Shown here: piece by piece, positions 6,244-12,616 of the stretch
Numbering within the stretch: position 1 is the stretch's first letter
Layout of the letters: every line of letters starts with the position of its first letter
Source: a virus
Strand: one strand, 5' to 3'
Length of the DNA stretch: 27,045 nucleotides
Virus record (IMG/VR): IMGVR_UViG_3300034284_002584
Location: 1 to 27,045 of that record
Notes under the pieces: model-generated
The model's database searches: none
Told to the model about the DNA's origin: nothing
Seen by the model: only the letters and a program-made list of their open reading frames with translations
Program-made: the position numbers and the translations under genes

Positions 6244-7613
6244 TATTTTAATTCTATTTTTACAAATGTGTCTATCAGTGTAGCTTGAGTATCAATTTTG
6301 TGTTTATTACATATATTTTGTAATAAAATTAAATTATCATAAATTGAATCAATATCACTATCATCTAAATCTACTCTTATATAAACTCTATCACTTATTT
6401 CATCTCCTACAACTTTTACTGGTAATCCATAGATAGTGTCTTTAACCTCTTTAATTACATTTTTATTTCTACTAACAATATCGGCGTTTACTCCTGCTTT
6501 TCTTCTTATTGGAAGACTGTTCCAATCTACTTTAAGACTCGCTTTAGCTAATCTTTCTAAGTATGATATATTCTGTAATTCTCTACCAGTATGTTCGTTC
6601 TCATATCCAACTGATATATTTGTACATTCTGGTATATCATCCATAAAAGAAGCAGAGTCTGTATAGATACCACCAGGATCTAATGATAAACTAAGACCAC
6701 TTTTGTTATATTCTTTACATAATGCTGTTCCAAACTCATTAGAACAACATTGTCTTCCTAATTGATGTGTTATAACAGATACTGTTCTTCTTCTATCAAA
6801 AGAAATACATTTTTTTACTTCTTTAAGATATGGTGTGTTGTCAAAAACACCTGCTAAAGCATTCGATCCAATACCACCTCTTTCTTCTCCTATAAAGAAA
6901 TAATAAAGACCTGGTATATTATGTGACATCATATATAACATCACTGCAACTCCTGCCTTATCATCCGCTCCTAATATTGTAGAACCATCTGTGTAAATTA
7001 TTTCATCTCCATTTTGTACTTTTGAGTATAAATTTGTTACTTTTTGTTCTCTATCAGCTGTATCTAAGTGTGAAGTAAACATTACTTTTGGTTGTTTATC
7101 ACCAATTATCTTATAATAGTTACCAAATTGATCCTCTTCTAAAGGTGGTAAATATTTCAACACCTCTTTTTCGTGTCTACAATCAGAGAAGTGTGGATAT
7201 GTTTTTTGTGTTAATGATAAAAATGTTGATCTTACGTCTTTTGGATCATACACATATTCCTTTTTCTCAATTTTCGTAACTGATGCTGCCATTGGTGATT
7301 GGCCCTTAGATAGTGAGGTATAATCATTTGAGAATTCAGAGATATCTTCCTGTGTAAATAAAGTCTTAAAGTAGTATCTTATGAATTGTCCTATTTTCAT
7401 AGGAGTTTTTTTACCACCAACCGTTGTTACATCGAAGTGATAGTCTTTAGATGATACATCTACGTCAGTTATTTTTAGTCCATTAAAGTACTTTGATTTA
7501 GGTTCACTCATATAAAGTATCTCAAATGCTATATATGAATCGTTATCTTCTAATTCTTTAAGTAATTTAAGTAATTTTTCTGAAAACTTTATTCTTGGTA
7601 ATTGATCACTCAT
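6243..7613 (-). CDS. M20-type zinc metallopeptidase (PepT-like) with extra domains
   Basis: Residues 150 to about 370 are an M20-clan zinc aminopeptidase domain. HLDTA (182-186) gives the first zinc ligand and catalytic Asp. LGADDKAG (214-221) gives the bridging Asp. GEERGGIGS (242-250) gives the catalytic and zinc-binding Glu pair. SLDPGGIYTDSASFM matches the later D-[ST]-x-x-F region, and NEHTGRE fits the last histidine. The family trims short peptides in the cytoplasm (tripeptidase T and relatives). About 130 residues at the N-terminus and 85 at the C-terminus are extra and unassigned. Length is 456 aa against about 410 for PepT. The gene lies in one unit between the NFACT-R protein and the acidic protein. 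Its role in phage growth is unknown; release of amino acids or processing of an internal peptide are possibilities. Confidence 0.82.
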   Translation of the reverse strand: MSDQLPRIKFSEKLLKLLKELEDNDSYIAFEILYMSEPKSKYFNGLKITDVDVSSKDYHFDVTTVGGKKTPMKIGQFIRYYFKTLFTQEDISEFSNDYTSLSKGQSPMAASVTKIEKKEYVYDPKDVRSTFLSLTQKTYPHFSDCRHEKEVLKYLPPLEEDQFGNYYKIIGDKQPKVMFTSHLDTADREQKVTNLYSKVQNGDEIIYTDGSTILGADDKAGVAVMLYMMSHNIPGLYYFFIGEERGGIGSNALAGVFDNTPYLKEVKKCISFDRRRTVSVITHQLGRQCCSNEFGTALCKEYNKSGLSLSLDPGGIYTDSASFMDDIPECTNISVGYENEHTGRELQNISYLERLAKASLKVDWNSLPIRRKAGVNADIVSRNKNVIKEVKDTIYGLPVKVVGDEISDRVYIRVDLDDSDIDSIYDNLILLQNICNKHKIDTQATLIDTFVKIELK

Positions 7614-7638
7614 CTCTTTCTTAGTTTTTATTATAAGG

Positions 7639-7646
7639 TATATATT
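7639..7646 (-). promoter_or_regulatory. TATATA element upstream of the peptidase gene
   Basis: On the minus strand it reads AATATATA and lies 25 bases before the ATG at 7613, in the 37-base gap after the NFACT-R gene. The spacing matches that of the elements before the capsid and portal genes. Confidence 0.35.
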
Positions 7647-7650
7647 AAAA

Positions 7651-8040
7651 TTAAATAGTAATTTCTTCGGAATTATTATAATCTACCTTAACTTGACCAT
7701 CATTCATATTTGGTTCTTTCTTTACAAATTTAGTTTGACAATAAACTACTGTAACATTATCAATTTTGTTAGCTTTGGAATTTCTTTTAGCTAGTTCTGC
7801 TGCGAATCTAATTACTTCTGGTGTAGGTAAGTTCTCTCTCACTCTAATAACAACATGACTACCAGGAGAACCTTTTACATGCATCCAAATATCTTCTTTA
7901 TCTGCTGTATTAAATGTAAGATAGTCATTGGATTTTGCGTCTTTGCCGATAAAAATTGTATATCCAAAGAATTCTTTTTTCTGAATATTTGGAAATTTAT
8001 CCTTTTTTGATTCGTTGTAAGATTTGTAGTTCTTTATCAT
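7651..8040 (-). CDS. Stand-alone NFACT-R (DUF814) domain protein
   Basis: Residues 20-125 match the NFACT-R domain at the C-terminus of RqcH/NEMF/Tae2: GYTIFIGKDAKSNDYLTF (the family's VGR-N-x-x-N-D-x-L block), then DIWMHVKGSPGSHVVIR (the D-x-W-x-H...G-S-H-V signature), a helix AAELAKRNSKAN, and VTVVYCQTKFVKK. Full RqcH proteins exceed 500 residues; this one has 129 and lacks the NFACT-N, HhH and coiled-coil regions that contact the 50S subunit and peptidyl-tRNA. The first residues, MIKNYKSYNE before SKKD, resemble a capsid-targeting peptide. The domain call is strong. A role in ribosome quality control is an inference, as small free NFACT-R proteins have little functional description. Confidence 0.82.
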   Translation of the reverse strand: MIKNYKSYNESKKDKFPNIQKKEFFGYTIFIGKDAKSNDYLTFNTADKEDIWMHVKGSPGSHVVIRVRENLPTPEVIRFAAELAKRNSKANKIDNVTVVYCQTKFVKKEPNMNDGQVKVDYNNSEEITI

Positions 8041-8070
8041 AGATTATATATTAAATTTCTGAGCAAAAAA

Positions 8071-8098
8071 AAAGACTCGTTTCCGAGTCTTTTTTTTT
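8071..8098 (-). terminator. Terminator hairpin downstream of the capsid gene
   Basis: AGACTCG (8073-8079) pairs with CGAGTCT (8084-8090) around TTTC, with A- and T-runs on the two sides. It lies 16 bases beyond the stop of the capsid gene and ends that minus-strand transcript before the NFACT-R gene. The symmetry would let it work on either strand. Confidence 0.85.
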
Positions 8099-8113
8099 AT
8101 TAAGATACTTATC

Positions 8114-9832
8114 TTAGTTAAGTAATCCACTAGCGTCAGTAACTTTAATAGTCATGAACTGCTTTTGTGGGAACCAACCAACTTCAGCAACTGCGTATCT
8201 TGAACGTAACAACATTCTTGGTGCGAATGTAGCTTCAGAGATAACTGAGATTGACTGAGCCATTAAGTAAGGTACGAAAATGATACCTGGTTGGTCAGGG
8301 TTGTTCTTTCTACCAAGAACGATTCTGTTATCGTTATATCTCATATATGGGTCAACGTAGATAGAGATATCTCCGATTGAACCTACTGGATATAATTGAC
8401 CAGATGCATTCATTTTAGATTTAGTTGGGTTGATAGTGTACCCAGCGATGTCTTGAAGAGCTGCAGCAAGACCCCCGTTTGTAATAAGGTATTGAGCAGG
8501 ACCAACACGACCTTCTGTTGCGATGTAGTTCGAAGCGTGAGCAATCTTAGTGATTAATTTACGTTGAACTGCGTGAGTTGTTTCACCACCGATTGAAGAG
8601 ATACTTACATATGCTGTGTTTAAGTCAAAGATAGTTTGACCAGAAATTGGACTACCACCTGTGTAAAGTGGAGCAGAAGTTCTGTTAAGATCACCCATCT
8701 CAAAAATCTTAGCAACGATTTGCTTAGAGATTGTTTGAGAAAGTTCGTTAACAAGAATACTTTCCATTTTTTGTACGATATCCATACCTGTGTTAGCTTT
8801 GATATCTTCGATTTCAGTTCTTCTAAGAGCTGAAGATACTTCGATAGTACCAACTGCAACTGTTTTAGAAGAAATTTTCGGTCCGATAACACCAGCGTAT
8901 GATTTATCGTCAGCATCTCTATCCATTGGATAGTTACCGTTAAATCCAGAACCACCTTGTGTCCAGTTTGCAGAGAAACCAGGGATGTGGTCTTCAAGAG
9001 CTGATACTAATTCAACTGTTGGAGTACCTAAACTTACGTTAGCGATTGAGTCTAACTGAGAAGCCATTGATACTACTGAACTAAATGTGTTTCTTGTTTG
9101 ATCAAATGACCATAGTGTAGAACCACTTGTAACAGCTGTGTGAGCTGTGTTAGCTTGTCTGTAAGCTCTAAAGATTGGATAACCATCGATACGAGAGAAT
9201 CCTAAGAATTCTACGATACCTTCCTTAGAAGCTGTAGCGTTGATAGCTGTAGCAGCAGTAGCACCTAACTCAACTGTACCAGTTGCGTTGATAGAGTAGT
9301 AGAATGGTCCGTTTTGTAAACCACCTGTTGATTGAATAACGTTAGTACCAACACCTGTTAAGATAGCTGTGTTTAACGCTGATTGAGTAGAACCCGCGTT
9401 TACTTTGAAGACTTGTGGTCTTTCGTCAGAATTACCTAAATGAGTATCGTCGTAACGAAAATCTACATAAAGTAAATCGATTTTTGGACCTGGAGTTGGT
9501 TTAACTGCTACTAAGTCTAAACCGATTGTTTGAGCAGCGATTTTCATTGCTACTGGTAAAAGGTTTTGACCAACATCACCTGAACCCAAGAATGAGTTAG
9601 GTGTATTCCAGCTAGAAGCTAGTGTGTTACCAGCTAATGCTGCAGGTTGTGCTGCGATTACTCCGCCCATACCTGATACGTTAGAAGCGTTAACGTAAGC
9701 GTTTTCGTTGATTGAGTGGAACTCAGCGTATTCCGCCATCCATTCTACTCTTTCACCTGTAACACCCATGTTCTCTAATACTGGAGACCACTTCTTAACT
9801 GCTTTAGATTTGTCTATTCTAATGTGTGACAT
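8114..9832 (-). CDS. gp23: Major capsid protein, T4 gp23 family
   Basis: The 572-residue protein matches T4 gp23 in layout. An N-terminal helix VKKWSPVLENMGV corresponds to the LLNKWKPLLEGEG of gp23. A propeptide ends at HSINE (E43), a protease cut site of the (I/L)-x-E type. The mature protein would then begin NAYVNASNVSGMGGV, close to the NATNIA...G segment of gp23. The HK97-like core contains IGPKISSKTVAVGTIEVSS and a long spine helix (TEIEDIKANTGMDIVQKM). The C-terminal region (GRKNNPDQPGIIFVPYLMA, then RSRYAVAEVGWFPQKQ) is highly typical of gp23. It assembles the head shell. The gene has its own terminator and an upstream TATATATA element, and higher G/C and more uniform codons than its neighbours, fitting high expression. 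Confidence 0.93.
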   Translation of the reverse strand: MSHIRIDKSKAVKKWSPVLENMGVTGERVEWMAEYAEFHSINENAYVNASNVSGMGGVIAAQPAALAGNTLASSWNTPNSFLGSGDVGQNLLPVAMKIAAQTIGLDLVAVKPTPGPKIDLLYVDFRYDDTHLGNSDERPQVFKVNAGSTQSALNTAILTGVGTNVIQSTGGLQNGPFYYSINATGTVELGATAATAINATASKEGIVEFLGFSRIDGYPIFRAYRQANTAHTAVTSGSTLWSFDQTRNTFSSVVSMASQLDSIANVSLGTPTVELVSALEDHIPGFSANWTQGGSGFNGNYPMDRDADDKSYAGVIGPKISSKTVAVGTIEVSSALRRTEIEDIKANTGMDIVQKMESILVNELSQTISKQIVAKIFEMGDLNRTSAPLYTGGSPISGQTIFDLNTAYVSISSIGGETTHAVQRKLITKIAHASNYIATEGRVGPAQYLITNGGLAAALQDIAGYTINPTKSKMNASGQLYPVGSIGDISIYVDPYMRYNDNRIVLGRKNNPDQPGIIFVPYLMAQSISVISEATFAPRMLLRSRYAVAEVGWFPQKQFMTIKVTDASGLLN

Positions 9833-9858
9833 AGTTAATTTTATTTTTTTTTGTTATC

Positions 9859-9866
9859 TATATATA
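9859..9866 (-). promoter_or_regulatory. Putative late promoter of the capsid gene
   Basis: Minus strand GTTATATATAG, 26 bases before the capsid ATG at 9832, followed by an A-rich leader. It is the best-placed candidate for a promoter read by the gp55-like sigma factor encoded at 20236-20601. Confidence 0.5.
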
Positions 9867-9894
9867 ACCCTTTATTTCATTGACTTTTACATCA

Positions 9895-9910
9895 GTGGAT
9901 TTTTTATAGA
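9895..9910 (+). repeat. 16-bp direct repeat, copy 1
   Basis: GTGGATTTTTTATAGA occurs here, directly after the stop of the protease-scaffold gene, and again at 12103-12118 just beyond the other end of that gene. Here the preceding CATTGA/TCAGTG can form a weak 6-bp hairpin, while copy 2 is part of a strong one. Confidence 0.6.
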
Positions 9911-12037
9911 TTAAATTGTTCTGAATCTTTCTAAGATTGCTTGAGCTTCTTTATCAGAAAGTTTATCTTCTTGGATAATGCTTTCGTGAGAAACTAACTT
10001 CTTAGTAACTGATTCATTTTTTTTCAGATTTCTTGTTGACCAAAAATGTTCAACTTGAGACTCTGTCATTAAGACCTCTTCTGGGTAAAGTCTTGCTTGT
10101 GACAAGATTGACTTTTTACCAGAGTCAGTTAATTGTTCCCAGATCGGCTTAACGTTTTCAGGCATCAATCTGATTACTCTTTCTTCAAGAGATTCATTCT
10201 TTGTGGAAAGTGCTTCTGCGATTAATGTAAGAACTTCTTTCTGTGTAAAATAACTTCTTTCGTTTATGTGAAGTTTAACAGATTCTTGTTCCTCATCGGA
10301 TAGTGCATAAAAGCTGTCAACTTGAGACTTGTTTAAGAATTTTAAGAAATTCAAGTCAGTTGTTTCAGAAACTTTACGTTTTTTAGCTTCTTCTATAAGT
10401 TTATTGATTGATTCAGATAATTCAGAATCTTCGTGTCCGTGGATTTCGTGAGATTCTTCATTATCATCATTATCGTCATTGTTGTTATCATCTTCGTGTG
10501 CGTGAACATGAGATGGATTTACTTCTGAGATACCTTTGTAGTTATCATCATCATGATTATCATCATTATCATCATCATGTGATTGATTCCATGCGTTGTC
10601 ATCGTTATCATCCTCGTCTTCAACGTTGTCAAATCCTGCTGCTGATAAAGATGGGAAAGCATCTTCTGCTGATTCATTAATTTTACCACTATTTAATTTC
10701 TCAACAATCATTCCTTGATAGTTAATTGATTTGTCAAGATTCTCAGCTAAGTACTCAGAGTAAGCGATATTATCATCTAAATGTTCAGCGATGTATTCAG
10801 CGTAAGCGATGTTACCTTCAACATGTTCAGCTAAATATTCAGAATAAGCAATTGAGTTATCAACGTGCTCAGCGATGTATTCAGCGTAAGCGATGTTTTT
10901 GTCTAAGTTTTCAGCGATGTATTCAGAGTAAGCAATGTTTTTGTCTAAGTTTTCAGCGATGTACTCAGAGTAAGCAATGTTTTTGTCTAAGTTTTCAGCT
11001 AAATACTCAGAGTAAGAAATATTTTTATCTAAGTTTTCAGCGATATATTCAGAATAAGAAATGTTTCTATCTAAATTTTCAGCTAAGTACTCAGAATATT
11101 CAATGTTTTTATCTAAATTTTCAGCTACGTATTCAGTATAGTTGATTGCTTTTTCAAGATTCTCAGCTAAATAATCATTGTGTTTGATTAATTTGTCAGT
11201 AGTTGTTCTAAGATTTTTGTTTTCGTTTACTATTATTTGAACTTTCTCAGCTAAATAGTCAAGATATTTAACAACTTGAGAGTTTGTGCTGTTAAGTTCT
11301 TCATAGTATTCAAGTAGTTGTTCTAATTTCTTAGGATTCATGTTACCCTTAGAAATTGCAGATTTGACTTCTTTCTTAGTAGAAGCGATCTCGTTCACTA
11401 AATACTTAGAATAATCAGTCAACTGTTTTTTCGTAACAAAGTCGTTATTGTTCATGTTGAATAATTGATTTATTTTTGACTCATCGGACATTTCATATAT
11501 CCTAAAGTTAGATTGTGGATTGTAACCTAAAGATTCATTTAATACCTTAACACTCATTTTAGCCGATGCGAAACCTGGGTCAGCAACGATGTCGTAAGTG
11601 AATAATTTTTTAAGTGAAACAGAGCCATCTGATTCAGTAATACCTGCCGCTCTTGAAGAAACGAAAACAGGACAACCATCATCGACTAAGGCTTTAGCTT
11701 CTTTACCCCAATAGGTACTAAGAAGTTGAATTTCACCAGATACTAAATTTTGTTCTTTGATATACTCGGCTTTTTTAATAACGTGAGAAGCTCTTGCCAA
11801 AGATGTGTCGAAAACATCTGGGTGGTCAAACTCACCGTAAACAGCACCTAAGCTGCTCATTCTTTCGTTTAACTCGTTTAGTGCTGGTAGAAATTTATCA
11901 GCTGTATAAATACGTTCATTACGGTTTTTAACACCAAATTCGGTGAATGTACCACCTAATACGTACTTATTTTTAGTTGATGAATTTTCTCTTATTAGCG
12001 AACTTGTTGAGTTTTCTACAATTAAGACAGGTTTCAT
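9911..12037 (-). CDS. gp21: Prohead protease (gp21-like) joined to scaffold-like coiled-coil region
   Basis: Residues 1-165 match the T4 gp21 prohead protease: GGTFTEFGVKNRNERIY (T4 has EGIFMQAEVVNRNKRLY), the catalytic-histidine segment YGEFDHPD (H72), and the catalytic-serine segment PVFVSSRAAG (S127 or S128), then the YDIVADPGF strand. The remaining 540 residues have no counterpart in the 212-aa T4 enzyme. They comprise a coiled-coil region with eleven 14-residue repeats of the type SEYIAENLDKNIAY (residues 287-440), a D/N/H-rich stretch (about 465-545), and a helical C-terminal part. (I/L)-x-E cut sites occur throughout (LIVE, LIRE, VLNE, KINE, HINE, LMTE). The tail probably acts as the internal scaffold, the job of gp22 in T4, and is digested at maturation; this part is inference. 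Confidence 0.85.
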   Translation of the reverse strand: MKPVLIVENSTSSLIRENSSTKNKYVLGGTFTEFGVKNRNERIYTADKFLPALNELNERMSSLGAVYGEFDHPDVFDTSLARASHVIKKAEYIKEQNLVSGEIQLLSTYWGKEAKALVDDGCPVFVSSRAAGITESDGSVSLKKLFTYDIVADPGFASAKMSVKVLNESLGYNPQSNFRIYEMSDESKINQLFNMNNNDFVTKKQLTDYSKYLVNEIASTKKEVKSAISKGNMNPKKLEQLLEYYEELNSTNSQVVKYLDYLAEKVQIIVNENKNLRTTTDKLIKHNDYLAENLEKAINYTEYVAENLDKNIEYSEYLAENLDRNISYSEYIAENLDKNISYSEYLAENLDKNIAYSEYIAENLDKNIAYSEYIAENLDKNIAYAEYIAEHVDNSIAYSEYLAEHVEGNIAYAEYIAEHLDDNIAYSEYLAENLDKSINYQGMIVEKLNSGKINESAEDAFPSLSAAGFDNVEDEDDNDDNAWNQSHDDDNDDNHDDDNYKGISEVNPSHVHAHEDDNNNDDNDDNEESHEIHGHEDSELSESINKLIEEAKKRKVSETTDLNFLKFLNKSQVDSFYALSDEEQESVKLHINERSYFTQKEVLTLIAEALSTKNESLEERVIRLMPENVKPIWEQLTDSGKKSILSQARLYPEEVLMTESQVEHFWSTRNLKKNESVTKKLVSHESIIQEDKLSDKEAQAILERFRTI
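10718..11179 (-). repeat. Eleven tandem 42-bp coding repeats
   Basis: Eleven copies of a 42-bp unit encode 14-residue double heptads (consensus SEYIAENLDKNIAY) within the protease-scaffold gene. The central copies are nearly identical in DNA; outer copies diverge (NDYLAENLEKAINY at the upstream end, AEYIAEHLDDNIAY near the other). The 14-residue period with regularly spaced Y, I/L, A and L suits a continuous alpha-helical rod. Copy number may vary by recombination. Confidence 0.9.
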
Positions 12038-12066
12038 TTAAAATAATTATTTTTTAAAGTTCAGAG

Positions 12067-12074
12067 TATATATA
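12067..12074 (-). promoter_or_regulatory. Putative late promoter of the protease-scaffold gene
   Basis: Minus strand GATTATATATACTC, 29 bases before the ATG at 12037, with an A/T-rich leader. The spacing is like that before the capsid gene. Confidence 0.45.
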
Positions 12075-12080
12075 ATCGTT

Positions 12081-12112
12081 AAAAATCCACCTTTTTTCAT
12101 AGGTGGATTTTT
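12081..12112. terminator. Hairpin with A/T arms between divergent genes
   Basis: AAAAATCCACCT (12081-12092) pairs with AGGTGGATTTTT (12101-12112) around an 8-base loop. It looks like a bidirectional terminator but lies between genes that point away from each other, where no transcript is obviously in need of ending. It contains copy 2 of the GTGGATTTTTTATAGA repeat (12103-12118). It may block antisense reading or be left from a rearrangement. Confidence 0.6.
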
Positions 12113-12118
12113 TATAGA
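12103..12118 (+). repeat. 16-bp direct repeat, copy 2
   Basis: Second exact copy of GTGGATTTTTTATAGA, forming the right arm and T-tail of the hairpin at 12081-12112. It and copy 1 at 9895-9910 bracket the protease-scaffold gene. Confidence 0.6.
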
Positions 12119-12208
12119 AAAGATAATTTCTTTTATATAAAAGGTTAATTTTTGTATAGGAGGAAGAGAATACTTTTTAATAAATACCTTAAAATTTTGT
12201 GGTTTTTT

Positions 12209-12604
12209 ATGATCCTAACAAGAGAGATAAATATTAAAGTAACTGAGTCTAATTATCAATACTATGAAGACTTAGGTTATGATGTTGCAATAGGTGAGTT
12301 TCTTACTATACCAATTGAGTTAATATCTAAAGGTTCACATCATAAGATAACTTGTAAGTGTGACTCTTGTGGTATCGAGAAAGATGTTATTTATAAAAAT
12401 TATATTAAATATGATAATAAGTGGGGTGATTATAGCTGCAGAAAATGTTCAGAAGTAAAAAGAAAAGAAACACTCCGTAAAAACTTTGGTGTTGATTATC
12501 CTATTCAAAATAAAAAAGTAATGAATAAGATGAAAAAGACTCTATTAAATAAATATGGAGTTGATAATATATCAAAGAAAACTAAACAAACTGATAATTC
12601 CTAA
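12209..12604 (+). CDS. Truncated homing-endonuclease-type protein (zinc finger plus KYGV repeats)
   Basis: The start at 12209 (MILTREINIKV) was chosen because relatives that I know from large phages begin in this way. A longer TTG-initiated form from 12152 is less likely. The protein (131 aa) has an N-terminal module with a Cys4-type metal site, CKCDSCG...CRKC (about 54-85), followed by two copies of the phage repeat FGVDYPIQNKKVMNKMKKT / YGVDNISKK. Such repeats precede a nuclease domain in longer phage proteins related to homing endonucleases. Here the frame ends right after the second repeat, so the nuclease part is missing. A strong AGGAGG (12158-12163) is followed 6 bases later by an in-frame ATA codon, not ATG. 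It may be a decaying intruder. Confidence 0.6.
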   Translation: MILTREINIKVTESNYQYYEDLGYDVAIGEFLTIPIELISKGSHHKITCKCDSCGIEKDVIYKNYIKYDNKWGDYSCRKCSEVKRKETLRKNFGVDYPIQNKKVMNKMKKTLLNKYGVDNISKKTKQTDNS

Positions 12605-12616
12605 TAAGAATTATGT

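Noticed and set aside
8620-8997. Minus-strand 125-aa frame inside the capsid gene
   Set aside because: It lies wholly in the capsid reading frame's shadow, and the capsid match is continuous across it.
9833-9910. Strong terminator after the protease-scaffold gene
   Set aside because: Only a weak 6-bp hairpin (CATTGA/TCAGTG) is present and its T-run is on the plus strand, so it does not suit the minus-strand transcript; read-through into the capsid gene is more likely.
10408-11145. Plus-strand open frames through the protease-scaffold gene (rich in H, or in Q, R and C)
   Set aside because: They are shadows of the 42-bp repeats and the Asp/His-rich region on the minus strand; composition is unnatural and there are no start signals.
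10718-11179. Possible CRISPR array because of regular 42-bp repeats
   Set aside because: The repeats are contiguous coding units without spacers and keep the reading frame.
12152-12208. TTG-initiated extension of the truncated homing-type protein
   Set aside because: It adds a basic and hydrophobic peptide encoded over the AGGAGG sequence itself; the ATG at 12209 gives an N-terminus that fits relatives.
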